Part shown: positions 15,632-24,753 of the stretch, piece after piece
How the letters are laid out: each line of letters starts with the position of its first letter
Numbering within the stretch: position 1 is the stretch's first letter
Virus record (IMG/VR): IMGVR_UViG_3300047332_000051
Span: 1-41,919 of that record
Strand: one strand, 5' to 3'
DNA: 41,919 bases
Source of the DNA: a virus
The notes under the pieces: model-generated
Seen by the model: only the letters and a program-made list of their open reading frames with translations
Databases searched by the model: none
Told to the model about the DNA's origin: nothing
Translations under genes and position numbers: made by a program

Positions 15632-17667
15632 GCGATGCGCCTTCAGAGTTGACGCCGGTTCCGGCAACCCTTCCGCCAACTTCCGTTCCGGTGATGCAGG
15701 CGGACAACTCATTCTCGCTTCCCTGGCGTCGGTTTTTCCAACAGCTATGGAATCGCACGGGCGGACAGACTGACCAGATCGCCACCGGCCAGAATGAACT
15801 CGCCGCGGAGGTTGCCGAGGCGCTGGCCACGGCGAACCAAGCGGAAGCGGACGCGAAGGCGGCGCTTACAGCGGCGGAAATTGGCGCACTGTTCGGCCCG
15901 GTGGGCATAAGCAAGTCGCAAGAATCGGGCGATTCGCTTTCGATCGGCGATGTTATGGCGTTCAATCGCCCAACTGTGCCGGACAATGGCGGTGATGTTT
16001 TGGCGCTTGTAGCTCTGGGAAGGGCTGCGGAGGCCATGTCTTCGGGCGGATCAAACCTAGCCGTCGAAAACCACGGAACCCAGGTCACCGCCGCAGCAAC
16101 TCAGATTGATTTTACCGGTGGAGGGGTCATTACGACCGCCAGCGGATCGAATGTGACTGTTACGGTAACTGGTGGGGCCGGAAGTCTGCCCACGCCTTAT
16201 GGGCCACCGAATCCGTCGATATTCACTACCAACGTTGGGGGTGGAACGCTATCGGTTGACCCCAATACGGGCGGCGCAACGCTGAATGCGGGCGCACCTA
16301 CCGGTGGGGATAGCTGGAAATATGTCGCTGTTGCAGCCCCAGCCACTCCATGGACGTTATGTGTTCGTCTTCAAGGGTCCTTCTGGATAAGTAGTGGTGT
16401 TCCAGACATAGGTATTGTGCTGTCGGACAGCAGCGGAAAGCTAGTTACCCTAGCTATGACGACCCGTAATAACTACGGGGACGTGCAGATAGACTATTGG
16501 AACAGTCCAACATCATTCTACCAGGAACCACTGCAAGCGCAATTCCAGCGTGTTGAGCACCTTCGAGTAACCAACGACGGCACAAATCTTAATTTTTACA
16601 TCTCCGCAGATGGAACCAACTGGATCGAAGTCGGATCGTTATCGCAGACGGCTTGGCTTGCCGCTGGTCCCACCCTGATTGGGTTTGGTTACGACACATC
16701 GACGACGGGCGCGCCCGCAAACTGGCAATGCATCGTCAACTGTCTTTATTGGAGCCTGGTTGCCGGAACAACGCCAGCGCAATGGGCTAACGGTGGGCCG
16801 GGCGGACCCGGAACGGTTACTAGTGTTGGGTTAACGGTTCCATCTGAGTTCGTCGTCAGCGGTTCCCCAATTACGTCTTCAGGCACGCTGGCGATCTCCA
16901 AGGCCAACCAGAGCGCCAACTCTGTCTATGCGGGTCCGGCCTCTGGGGCTGCGGCGACTCCCACATTCCGCGCTATGGTCGCGGCAGATTTCCCCGCTCT
17001 GCCTTACGTGTCGAATGCGGCGCAGGCTGCGAACCTTGTGCTGGCTGGACCGGCTTCAGGGTCTGCGGCGACGCCGACGTATCGGGCGCTTGTGGCGAAA
17101 GATTTTCCGGTTCCTTTGGTGCTAAACGCAAATACCGGAACGCCCCCGTCTGGCGCATCTGGTTATGTGTTACAAGTTGTTGGACCAACGGGCACATTTG
17201 GAAATATTGATTTTGTTGGAGTTGCGGATGGTGCAGGACTAATAACAAGAAAATGTAATGGTAACTTGTCTGCACCAACTGCTGTTGCATCTGGTGATGC
17301 AATTGGTTTTTTGACGGCACGAGGATATAACGGTTCAGCTTGGACAACTCCAAATGCAGCGGGAATTATATTTACAGCTAGGCAGAACTGGACAACTTCA
17401 GCCAACGGATGCAGCACTGATATTTACGCTTGTCCTAATGGTGGAACAGTTGCGGCGTTAGTAGCTAGGTTTGATCAGGACGGAACTTTTGAACAAACCA
17501 CGATGACTGTATCGCAACTACCATCTTCTTCAGGTAACGTCGGAAAAAGAGCATTCGTTACAGATTCTTCTGTGGGGTCTGTAGGCAATTTTGGCGCTTT
17601 GGTCAGTGGCGGTGGATCGAATGCGGTTCCCGTATGGTGCGATGGATCTAATTGGAGAATTGGCTAA
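15628..17667 (+). CDS. tail fibre protein
   Basis: A 679-residue adhesin, co-translated with the gp10-like protein. The N-terminus (LPWRRFFQQLWNRTGGQT) matches the virion-anchoring region common to podovirus tail fibres, followed by a short Ala-rich helix (about 55-90). The shaft includes GTVTSVGLTVPSEFVVSGSP and two copies of a 34-residue unit (GPASG-AATPT-R-V-A-DFP) encoded at 16903-17118. The last 190 residues (receptor-binding tip) are encoded by visibly AT-richer DNA (about 17160-17620) with different codon use, ending in a beta domain (GSNAVPVWCDGSNWRIG). This implies recent tip exchange to change host receptor. Confidence 0.8.
   Translation: MSDAPSELTPVPATLPPTSVPVMQADNSFSLPWRRFFQQLWNRTGGQTDQIATGQNELAAEVAEALATANQAEADAKAALTAAEIGALFGPVGISKSQESGDSLSIGDVMAFNRPTVPDNGGDVLALVALGRAAEAMSSGGSNLAVENHGTQVTAAATQIDFTGGGVITTASGSNVTVTVTGGAGSLPTPYGPPNPSIFTTNVGGGTLSVDPNTGGATLNAGAPTGGDSWKYVAVAAPATPWTLCVRLQGSFWISSGVPDIGIVLSDSSGKLVTLAMTTRNNYGDVQIDYWNSPTSFYQEPLQAQFQRVEHLRVTNDGTNLNFYISADGTNWIEVGSLSQTAWLAAGPTLIGFGYDTSTTGAPANWQCIVNCLYWSLVAGTTPAQWANGGPGGPGTVTSVGLTVPSEFVVSGSPITSSGTLAISKANQSANSVYAGPASGAAATPTFRAMVAADFPALPYVSNAAQAANLVLAGPASGSAATPTYRALVAKDFPVPLVLNANTGTPPSGASGYVLQVVGPTGTFGNIDFVGVADGAGLITRKCNGNLSAPTAVASGDAIGFLTARGYNGSAWTTPNAAGIIFTARQNWTTSANGCSTDIYACPNGGTVAALVARFDQDGTFEQTTMTVSQLPSSSGNVGKRAFVTDSSVGSVGNFGALVSGGGSNAVPVWCDGSNWRIG
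16903..17118 (+). repeat. two tandem 34-residue repeats in the tail fibre shaft
   Basis: Unit 1 (16903-17004) and unit 2 (17017-17118) encode the same pattern: AGPASG[AS]AATPT[FY]RA[ML]VA-DFP, separated by four residues. The DNA has diverged but remains recognisable. Such units are common fibre-shaft elements; the number of copies can change by recombination. Confidence 0.65.
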
Positions 17668-17993
17668 TGGCCCTGAACGTCTCAAATAGCGATATCGTTC
17701 TGACTACGGCGGCGCAGCAAGTCGCCGTCGCCGTATCGCCAGAGCAATTCGCCATGCTCAGCGTCACCGCGACCAATACGGGAGCGTCGGCGGCTTCCAT
17801 CACGGTTTACCGGGTCGCTTCGGGCGGAAGCGCTGGAGCGGGCAATGAGATCGCCCTGGAGAGCATCGCCGCCGGGAGCACGATTACCCTTCCCCTGGCG
17901 GGCATGACTCTGACGAATGGCCAGTCGCTTCAGGCGCTGGCCTCGGTCGCCGCACAGGTGAATTTGAATGCATCGTGGGCGCAGACCCCATAA
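17667..17993 (+). CDS. hypothetical beta-rich virion protein
   Basis: A 108-residue protein. ATG 17667 overlaps the fibre stop (TAATG) with GGAGA upstream; an in-frame TTG at 17652 is less likely. Reads as one small beta-sandwich (VVLTTAAQQVAVAVSPEQFA style strands, then LSVTATNTGASAASITVYRV). Similar small proteins follow tail fibres in related phages. Function unknown; perhaps a fibre chaperone or accessory. Confidence 0.55.
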   Translation: MALNVSNSDIVLTTAAQQVAVAVSPEQFAMLSVTATNTGASAASITVYRVASGGSAGAGNEIALESIAAGSTITLPLAGMTLTNGQSLQALASVAAQVNLNASWAQTP

Positions 17994-18066
17994 TGGGGAA
18001 GCGGGCCGGGTAAACGAAACGCGACCCCGACCCGCAACGCCTTTCCCAAAGCAAGGAGCATTTACC

Positions 18067-18891
18067 ATGCTGCGAACCATCAATCCAACCCCGTTTAACC
18101 AGATCGCCAACGACCCGGAAGTGCGGCCGTGGCTGGGCGCGGAGGACCCGACAGCGGAAATCGATCTGGCCAATGTCGTTGGAAACACGAACAATATCTG
18201 TGCAACCACGGCTGATGGGCGCGGCGGCTATTTGCTCGTTAAGGCGTCGGATGGCGTCTATATGGCGCACTCCATGGCTATTCCCGATGAACGCGGCAAG
18301 CACATGGTCGGGCTCATGCGTGAGGTGTTGAGCACGATGTTTATGGCCACCGATGCAGTGGAGATTTGGACCCAGGTCCCAGATGGGAACGAACGGGCAG
18401 ATGCTCTGGCGCGCTTGGCTGGGTTTCGCGAGGTTTACCGGCGCGAAGGTCTGTTTCCCCTCTTCGGCGAGCGGGTGGGGATCAGTTTCCGCAAGCTGGA
18501 GTTTGGCGATTGGGTTGTGCGTGAAAGCAACAACAAGGCCCTGGGCCGGCTGGTGCACGGGCGAATCGAACAGGCCCTTGGCGGTTTAGATCATGACGAA
18601 GATCACGTGCATGACGCCTGGGTGGGCGCAGCGGCGGGGTGCGCCATCGAATCCAATCTGCACAAGGGCGTAATCCTGTATAACCGCTGGGCTGACATCG
18701 CCGGATATCAGCGCGTGCAAATCCTGAGCGCCCAGCCCGCCCTTGTTGACATGGGCTCAGCCGTAATACAGTTTTTGAGTGGGCGTTTCGACGTCCTCGT
18801 TAAGCGGGCCGAAGGCGGGGTGATCCCAACCGCTCCAGCATCTGGAAACGAATCATGCCCGCCGCCTTCGGAGCCGCAGCATCCGGCATAA
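18067..18891 (+). CDS. GNAT-like acyltransferase in the virion cluster
   Basis: A 274-residue protein with AAGGAG before ATG 18067; the upstream in-frame codon at 17968 would extend into untranslated-looking sequence. Residues 1-120 match a pattern seen in phage GNAT-like proteins: DPEVRPWLGAEDP, then GGYLLVKASDGVYMAHSMAI, GKHMVGLMREVLSTMFMATD and VPDGNERADALARLAGFREV (a GNAT end motif). The C-terminal half is helical with an HDEDHVHDAW segment. Such proteins lie next to ejection-protein genes in podoviruses. Whether it is catalytic is unknown; the canonical acetyl-CoA Q/RxxGxG/A loop is only weakly present (ERGKHM). Confidence 0.65.
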   Translation: MLRTINPTPFNQIANDPEVRPWLGAEDPTAEIDLANVVGNTNNICATTADGRGGYLLVKASDGVYMAHSMAIPDERGKHMVGLMREVLSTMFMATDAVEIWTQVPDGNERADALARLAGFREVYRREGLFPLFGERVGISFRKLEFGDWVVRESNNKALGRLVHGRIEQALGGLDHDEDHVHDAWVGAAAGCAIESNLHKGVILYNRWADIAGYQRVQILSAQPALVDMGSAVIQFLSGRFDVLVKRAEGGVIPTAPASGNESCPPPSEPQHPA

Positions 18892-19523
18892 GCTCGCTCG
18901 TTGGAGCGTCGAATTCGTCATCTGCTGCATCGGCGGCCACTCAGGCTGCGCAGCAGGCGACTACGGCGAACAATCAGGTCGCCACGAATGTTTACAACAC
19001 CAATACCTCGAACCTTCAGCCGTTTGTGAACACCGGCCAGAGCGCCAACAGCGCCCTGGCTGGCTTGCTGGGTATCGGGGGAAATTCTGCCCAGGCAAAC
19101 TCGGCGTTTCAAAATTATCTGGGCTCGACCAACTACCAATTCCAACTCAACCAGGGCCTCCAGGGAACCGAGTACGCCAACGCCACTGATTTCGACAGCG
19201 GGGCCACGGCCAAGGCGCTCAACAACTACGCTCAGGGTCAGGCCGCCAGCGCCCTTTCGGGATATGAGGGCGAGCTTTCTGGCCTGTCGGGAACCGGGGT
19301 TTCGGCTGCGTCCAGCCTGGGAAGCCTGGGGACGCAATATGCCAGTCAGACCGCCTCGAACAACAACAACCTCGCGAACGTCACCGGAGGTTCGGCGATC
19401 TACAACGCCAACGCTCAGAATAACGCGCTCAGCGGCCTAAGCGGCGCGATCGGCCAGGGCCTGGGGTCGTCCAGCTTCAACAATGCCGGATCGGGGCTTT
19501 CCAGCCTCGCCGGCCTGATCTAG
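18855..19523 (+). CDS. ejection protein, DNA transfer type
   Basis: A 222-residue Ala/Ser/Asn-rich protein. It shows the pattern of podovirus DNA transfer proteins: a helical Ala/Gln-rich N-terminus, LQPFVNTGQSANSALAGLLG (about 54-73), SAFQNYLGSTNYQFQLNQGL, then ALNNYAQGQAASALSGYEGE and LSGLSG. Occupies the place of P22 gp7. In the family these proteins leave the head with the DNA and form part of the envelope-crossing conduit. It overlaps the GNAT-like gene by 37 bases. Confidence 0.72.
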   Translation: MPAAFGAAASGISSLVGASNSSSAASAATQAAQQATTANNQVATNVYNTNTSNLQPFVNTGQSANSALAGLLGIGGNSAQANSAFQNYLGSTNYQFQLNQGLQGTEYANATDFDSGATAKALNNYAQGQAASALSGYEGELSGLSGTGVSAASSLGSLGTQYASQTASNNNNLANVTGGSAIYNANAQNNALSGLSGAIGQGLGSSSFNNAGSGLSSLAGLI

Positions 19524-19532
19524 GGGCCGATC

Positions 19533-21401
19533 GTGGGTGATAACATCAGCGTCGATTGGTCGGCCGCGCCGACGCCGCAGAACTACGCCGCGGCGGAAAA
19601 TGCGGGCTACGACCAAGCGTTTTCGCAGGACCAGAAGGCGGCCACCATGTCGGCCCTGTCCGGCGTGAACGTGAGCGATCCGAACTCGGTGAGCCGGGCC
19701 GTCAATGGCTTGGTGCGCGCGGGCGCGGGCGATGCGGCGAACGCGCTCTCGAACCTGTCGTGGCAAAGGCAGCTTCGGTCGCAGGTTCCGGCGGCGTTAT
19801 CGCGCCTGTCTCAGCTCGGACAGGGGGGCGCGCCGTCTTCTGATGCGCAGCCTGCGGCGGTCGCTGCTGCGGCTCCGCAATCGTCGGCCGATGAGGTGGC
19901 GGCGGACGCAAGCCAGGGGGCCAATCTCGATCAGGCACACGCTACCGAATCCATGAACATGGCGCGCCAAGCCATCGGCGATCTTCAGCAGCTCGCGCCA
20001 GCGCAGCGGCCCGCGGCGTTCAGTGAGATCAAGAACAATTTCGTCGCGCGCGGCGTCCCTGAAGCGGCGATTGATCAGGTGGGCGCAGACCTGTCCGACT
20101 CCGGCTTGCAAAAATGGGGCGCGCTGTTTGGCTACCATGCGCAGAACACGCCATTGTTCGGCGGCCAAGCGCCTCAGCCGGGGGCGGATGGGCAAGCGTC
20201 TGCTGCGCCTGTCGCGCCGCCGCATCCCACCGATAATGCCTGGGCCAGGCAATTTGTCGGAAATCCAATGTACTCGATCCTGGCGGGCCAACTGAAAGCG
20301 GCCGGTCTGGACACGGGAATTGAGCAGACGGCGCGCGCCCTGGTTGAGCCGGAAGTTCAGCAGGAAGCGCAGGACCTGCACGCGCCTGGCCGCGCGGCGG
20401 CGACGGAGGCGGCGACCAATCCGTTGGAAACGACCACGATCGATATTGGGGGGCGCAAGGTCACGCTCACCAAAGAGCAGGCCGTGGATATGGCTCAGCG
20501 CTATCCAGGGCTGCTTGCCGGCCTGACGCCGGGGGAAACGGCTTCCCAGGAAGCGGGTGGGCGTTTGTCGCAGGAGCTGGCTTATCGGCCGCAAATCGCT
20601 GGCCAGGAAGCATCGGCCACCGAAGCGGCCAAGGCCCCCTATGAGGTGCAGACCATCATGGTCAATGGCCGACCGGTTCAGGTCGCGGGCGATGTTGCCA
20701 AGGCAGTTTTGCACAATGCGGGGGCGATCGCCTCGGGCGTGGGGTCTGATCTGACGCCGGGAAGCAAGGCCTATCAACAGGCCGACGCTAAGGCGCTTCA
20801 GGACACCGTGACCGCCGCCTCCAGCCCCGATCGCCAAGCCTCGCTGAAGACCGCGGAGGACCTGGGCGCAAAGATCGGCGGCTTCGCGAACGCAGTGGGA
20901 ACGGGGGCATATACCCAGCAGCTCTCCGATATCGCTGCGCGCTTGCCCGTCAATCATTCGGTGCAGCAATACGCTACCAACGCCAGTTTGCTCGGGCAGG
21001 ATCTGGCGGCGTCGTTCAAAGCTTCGCTTGGCGGTATGGGTGTGCCCCGGCTGCAATCGGAGGCGGCGGCGATCATGGGGGCCATTCCCCACAACACCGC
21101 CCAACCGGACCAGCTTCGGCTTTACGGGGCCGGACTTCAGGCGGCGTCGCGCTATGCGCAGGCGCACGATCAGTTCATGGTCAACTACGCCGCCCAGCAC
21201 GCCGACAATCCCAGCCAAGCGGCGGCGCAGGCGGCGTGGAACAATGGTCCTGGCCGCGTGAGCCTGCTGGCCGATCCCGCCTATCGCAACCTGACGCTCT
21301 CCAATGGTCAGCCGGCCGTCAAGACGGCTAAGGTCGGGGCGCACACGTGGGGGGTGTTCATGCCGGGGACCAAGCAGCAGTTCAAGTTCTTGGTGCAGTA
21401 G
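19533..21401 (+). CDS. internal virion / ejection protein
   Basis: A 622-residue protein starting at GTG 19533 with AGGGG upstream. Ala/Gln-rich helical throughout with some coiled coil; no catalytic motif until the end. Its C-terminal part (ASRYAQAHDQFMVNYAAQHA...) has an AWNNGPGRV segment recalling lysozyme/transglycosylase accessory domains. Sits between the gp7-like and SLT-domain genes, corresponding to P22 gp20/gp16 in position. Its stop abuts the next GTG with no gap. A large reading frame on the other strand (19797-22136) is a composition shadow. Confidence 0.7.
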   Translation: MGDNISVDWSAAPTPQNYAAAENAGYDQAFSQDQKAATMSALSGVNVSDPNSVSRAVNGLVRAGAGDAANALSNLSWQRQLRSQVPAALSRLSQLGQGGAPSSDAQPAAVAAAAPQSSADEVAADASQGANLDQAHATESMNMARQAIGDLQQLAPAQRPAAFSEIKNNFVARGVPEAAIDQVGADLSDSGLQKWGALFGYHAQNTPLFGGQAPQPGADGQASAAPVAPPHPTDNAWARQFVGNPMYSILAGQLKAAGLDTGIEQTARALVEPEVQQEAQDLHAPGRAAATEAATNPLETTTIDIGGRKVTLTKEQAVDMAQRYPGLLAGLTPGETASQEAGGRLSQELAYRPQIAGQEASATEAAKAPYEVQTIMVNGRPVQVAGDVAKAVLHNAGAIASGVGSDLTPGSKAYQQADAKALQDTVTAASSPDRQASLKTAEDLGAKIGGFANAVGTGAYTQQLSDIAARLPVNHSVQQYATNASLLGQDLAASFKASLGGMGVPRLQSEAAAIMGAIPHNTAQPDQLRLYGAGLQAASRYAQAHDQFMVNYAAQHADNPSQAAAQAAWNNGPGRVSLLADPAYRNLTLSNGQPAVKTAKVGAHTWGVFMPGTKQQFKFLVQ

Positions 21402-24104
21402 GTGGCCGATCCTCTCGACATTCCGGGAATGATCGTCTCCGAGGCGACGAGTCAGGGAGTCGACCCCTCGCTTGCGCTGTCGATCGGTCATGCCGAGAGC
21501 GGGTTCAATCCCAGCGCCCTCTCCCCCAAGGGGGGCATGGGCGTGATGCAGCTCATGCCAGGGACAGCCAAGGCGCTTGGGGTCGACCCCAGCGACGTGG
21601 CGCAGAACATCCATGGGGGAGTGAAGTACCTCAAGCAGCTGTCCGACCAGTTCGGGGGCGATCCGCAGCTGACCGCAGCGGCCTATAACGCCGGTCCTGG
21701 GGCCGTGCTGAAGCATGGCGGAGTTCCGCCCTACAAGGAGACGCAGAACTACGTCCAACGGGTGACGGGGCGTCCGGTCGTGTCGGGGGGTTACGATGCG
21801 TCCAATCAGGACGTGGGGCCTTCTGTTGACGCTATCTTGAAGATCGCTAACCAGACATCGGCCCCGGCCGCCACGCCCGCTCCGACCGCTGCATCGGCCG
21901 CACAGGAGCCAAGCGTAGACGATATCCTGAAGGCCGCGAACTTCACACCGCCAGCTCAAGCCGCCCAAGCTAAGCCGGACACGCCAGACATGGCGGCGGC
22001 GCGCAAGATGGTGTCCGGTGGTGGAAACTTCATCGAGGGGCTGAACACCGCGGCGAATGGCGCGCTCTTCGGTGCGGTTCCTGCGATCCAAGGTGGGCTG
22101 GCTGCGACCGCGACAGCGGGGCGTGGCGCGCTGCACGCCCTTGGACTAGCCCCTGCCGGTCCGTTCGCCAATCCGGGACAGGCCTATCAGGATGTGACCC
22201 GCGCCGCTCAGGAGCAGAGCCAAGCCTATGCCCAGGCACATCCCAATGCCTCGCTCGCCCTATCCGGCCTGGGGGCATTGACCGGGGCCTTTGCGGGGCC
22301 GGGCAAGATCGCGTTGGATGCAGCTGAGCAGGGTGTGGCGCATGTTTTGCCCTCAGCCATTCCGGCCGTGGCCGCCAAGGTGGTTCCCCGCATCGCGGCG
22401 CAAGCGGGACTCGGAGCGCTGTACGGCGTCGGCGAGGGAGTTTCGAACCAAGACACCCTAGGGAACGTCGCAAAGCGCGCGGCGACGGGTGCGGTGGTGC
22501 AGGGTGGCCTTGGGGCGGCGGGAGAGGCTGCGGCCCCGCTCCTTAGGACGGTTCCAACGACCGCCGGCCGCACGCTGGTCGGGGCTGGCGTCGGAGGTGC
22601 TCTTGGGAGCTTGGTCGGCTATCCTGTCGCCGGGGCGCTTGCGTTGGCCGGCGTTGGGGCTGGGACGGAGGGGCTGTCTCCCCTTACCGACGCTGCCCGT
22701 GTCAAGGCGGCCCCGGAGGCCCTATCGACCCTTCCCGATGCTGACATCGCCAAGATGCAGAACGCCCCCGAAGGGGCGCTTGCCGGGGAGGCGCTAGACG
22801 CGAAGGGCGAGAAGATCGTTGCTCGGGCGGCGACAGAAAACCCAGGTCTCGCGGATCGTATCCAGGCCGCGGTCGACACGCGCGATATCCAGGCTCCTGA
22901 GCGCATCAGTGGTCAGATTGCTCAGGCGACGGGGATTGCCCCCGAGACGGCCACTGCCGACGTTCAGTCCCAGGTGGACGCTCTGCGTAATGGTCCCGCG
23001 GCGTCGGCCTACGCCAAGGCGCTGACGGGAAAGGGAGTGTGGTCGGACGATATCGCCGAACAGTTCAAGAGCCCGGCAGTCCAAAAGGCCTACGGGAATG
23101 CGAAATATGAGCTTAGTACTCTGGGAAAGGACGCGGAGGTTCCGAACCCCAACTATACGCCCCAGCAAACCCAGACGGGCGCGCTGAAAGTCGACCCCGA
23201 AGTGTATCGCCAATGGCAGGCCGAAGGGTCGAATGATCCCGCGCGCTTGGCGGAAATGCAGAACGCAACCGTGAACGCCGGCCAGCCGCGCATGGTCCCG
23301 ACCGACGAGGCCTTGGATCTGACCCACCGCTATCTCCGAGACGGCTTCAACATGATGGAGCCGGCCTCGCGGCGCGTGGCGACCATCGCTTCGAACGCGT
23401 TCAAGGGCGCGATTGACGACGCCATTCCGGGGCTGGCGGACGCGCGGGCCAAGGCGGGTGACTACCTGTCCTATCAGGATGCCTACGAAAAAGGATCGTC
23501 GCTGATGGGGAATGGAAAAACCGCCGAGACGGAGCAGGCGTTCTCCAAGCGATTCGATGGCTTGACCCCCGCCGAGCAGCAAGCGACGAAATACGGGTTC
23601 ATGGCCGATCTCTACCGGCAGATCAACGGCGCGAACTTCAATCCCAACACCATCCTGAAGTCACCCAAGATTCATGGCGTCATGAGCAAGATGTTGACGC
23701 CGGATCAGATGGCCGCCGTCAACCGCGCCCTTCGGCAGCACGCCGCCCTTAAAGCGGCGTCAGGCCGCCTTGTGAAGGCGGCCACGCCCAAGTCTGGAGG
23801 CGAAGGGATCATGGAGGGGGCAATCATCGGTGGGGCGGATCATCCCAGCATTACGGGTGTGGTCGGCGGCGCGTTGTCGGGCCTGGGAACCAAGGCCGCA
23901 AAGAGCGCTTTCGCAAAGGGCCTTACCACGAAGGTTGGGCGGTCGGCCCTGGCGCATCTGATGGCTGAAGACGCTCGAACCGTGGGGCAGGCTGCGGCCT
24001 CAGCCAAGTCGGCCAAGGCCGCGCGGGCGGCGACGAAATCTCTTTCGCAGGTGACGCTCAGATCCGCTCTAGCTGGCGCAAACGGGCTCGGCGTCGGGCG
24101 CTGA
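21402..24104 (+). CDS. ejection protein with lytic transglycosylase (SLT) domain
   Basis: A 900-residue protein starting at GTG 21402. Residues 1-125 form a soluble lytic transglycosylase: SIGHAESGFNP with catalytic E32, KGGMGVMQLMPGTAKALG, and AAAYNAGPGAV, then ETQNYVQRV. This would open peptidoglycan during infection. After a Pro/Ala linker (about 140-200) follow repeated SVDAILKIAN/SVDDILKAAN motifs, hydrophobic Ala/Gly segments (about 280-300 and 395-430) that could insert in membrane, and a long helical region. Architecture matches T7 gp16-like/P22-like injection proteins. The 3' end overlaps a leftward gene by 47 bases. Confidence 0.82.
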   Translation: MADPLDIPGMIVSEATSQGVDPSLALSIGHAESGFNPSALSPKGGMGVMQLMPGTAKALGVDPSDVAQNIHGGVKYLKQLSDQFGGDPQLTAAAYNAGPGAVLKHGGVPPYKETQNYVQRVTGRPVVSGGYDASNQDVGPSVDAILKIANQTSAPAATPAPTAASAAQEPSVDDILKAANFTPPAQAAQAKPDTPDMAAARKMVSGGGNFIEGLNTAANGALFGAVPAIQGGLAATATAGRGALHALGLAPAGPFANPGQAYQDVTRAAQEQSQAYAQAHPNASLALSGLGALTGAFAGPGKIALDAAEQGVAHVLPSAIPAVAAKVVPRIAAQAGLGALYGVGEGVSNQDTLGNVAKRAATGAVVQGGLGAAGEAAAPLLRTVPTTAGRTLVGAGVGGALGSLVGYPVAGALALAGVGAGTEGLSPLTDAARVKAAPEALSTLPDADIAKMQNAPEGALAGEALDAKGEKIVARAATENPGLADRIQAAVDTRDIQAPERISGQIAQATGIAPETATADVQSQVDALRNGPAASAYAKALTGKGVWSDDIAEQFKSPAVQKAYGNAKYELSTLGKDAEVPNPNYTPQQTQTGALKVDPEVYRQWQAEGSNDPARLAEMQNATVNAGQPRMVPTDEALDLTHRYLRDGFNMMEPASRRVATIASNAFKGAIDDAIPGLADARAKAGDYLSYQDAYEKGSSLMGNGKTAETEQAFSKRFDGLTPAEQQATKYGFMADLYRQINGANFNPNTILKSPKIHGVMSKMLTPDQMAAVNRALRQHAALKAASGRLVKAATPKSGGEGIMEGAIIGGADHPSITGVVGGALSGLGTKAAKSAFAKGLTTKVGRSALAHLMAEDARTVGQAAASAKSAKAARAATKSLSQVTLRSALAGANGLGVGR

Positions 24105-24456
24105 CGATAAGCCCCCAGGCGGCGATCATGATCCCATAGACCACGGCGGGGATGTCGCCGAAAAGAACCAGCAGTGCGAGGGCCGGGGCGGAAAGGGTAA
24201 TGAAAATAAGCCACCACCGAATGTGGCCCCACAACCAGTCGCGAAAGTCCAGCATCCAATCCACAGGGTTGCGATACCACCTGTCGGGGCGAAGCAAGCC
24301 GAACAGAAACAGGGCGATGCACAGGGCGGCGGCGACGCCGAACAGGTGCTGAAAAGTGAAGAGGCTCACCCACCACGGCGGGTCGGGCGGAAGGGGGTGA
24401 TAGTCCCCCGCCGCTTGCGCCGCAGCCAGGATATCCTGGATGCTGGGATCGCTCAT
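24058..24456 (-). CDS. membrane protein, leftward pair (second gene)
   Basis: A 132-residue protein with three likely transmembrane segments (FGVAAALCIALFLFGLL, RWWLIFITLSAPALALLVLF and VVYGIMIAAWGLIVSA) and Trp-rich linkers (DPPWWVSLF). Starts with ATG overlapping the previous stop (ATGA). N-terminus has a SVDDILKAAN-like start (SIQDILAAAQAAG) similar to repeats in the SLT ejection protein next door. Transcribed against its neighbours, so probably an independently expressed accessory (moron) gene, for example affecting the host envelope or superinfection. Function unknown. Confidence 0.65.
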   Translation of the reverse strand: MSDPSIQDILAAAQAAGDYHPLPPDPPWWVSLFTFQHLFGVAAALCIALFLFGLLRPDRWYRNPVDWMLDFRDWLWGHIRWWLIFITLSAPALALLVLFGDIPAVVYGIMIAAWGLIVSARRRARLRQLERI

Positions 24457-24704
24457 TTCGGGCGATCCGCCTTCTTGACGTACGGGACGCCGTGTTCCGC
24501 CAGATAGGCGGCTTCGAATTCCTGCTCCTTCCGCTCGGCGACCAAATCGATGTGATCGGCCAGCTCGGCGGAATGGCTGGGATGTGCCGAGCCTTCTTCG
24601 AGCTGACGGCGCATCTTCTTGGCCACGGCGCGCAGATGAAAGGGCTTCTGGCCCTCGATCTCCACTGGACCGCCCTGGGATTCACTGTGGTAATGCGTGT
24701 GCAT
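24453..24704 (-). CDS. small hydrophilic protein, leftward pair (first gene)
   Basis: An 83-residue protein; AGGAGG five bases before ATG 24704. Starts with a His-rich MHTHYHSES, followed by a Lys/Arg-rich helix (FHLRAVAKKMRRQLEEG) and an acidic helix with HSAELADHIDLVAERKEQEF. No domain recognised. First in a two-gene leftward unit with its own promoter. Could be regulator or partner of the membrane protein encoded next. Confidence 0.6.
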   Translation of the reverse strand: MHTHYHSESQGGPVEIEGQKPFHLRAVAKKMRRQLEEGSAHPSHSAELADHIDLVAERKEQEFEAAYLAEHGVPYVKKADRPK

Positions 24705-24724
24705 GTCGTCCTCCTGATGTCTGA

Positions 24725-24753
24725 TATCTACCCCACGGTGTAATTCATGTCAA
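24725..24753 (-). promoter_or_regulatory. sigma70-type promoter for the leftward pair
   Basis: On the minus strand TTGACA (24753-24748), a 17-base spacer and TAGATA (24730-24725). Perfect -35 and correct spacing; the -10 matches the consensus in part. The predicted start of transcription (around 24718) lies just before the AGGAGG site and ATG 24704. Confidence 0.65.

Noticed and set aside
20929-21401. Second catalytic lysozyme domain in the C-terminus of the 622-residue ejection protein
   Set aside because: NGPGRV-like segment is present but no catalytic Glu motif; not enough to claim enzyme activity.
19797-22136. Minus-strand frame of 779 codons
   Set aside because: Antisense shadow of two large GC-rich rightward ejection genes; Arg/Leu/Gly-rich product without domain, no ribosome site, and crosses the junction of two well-supported genes.
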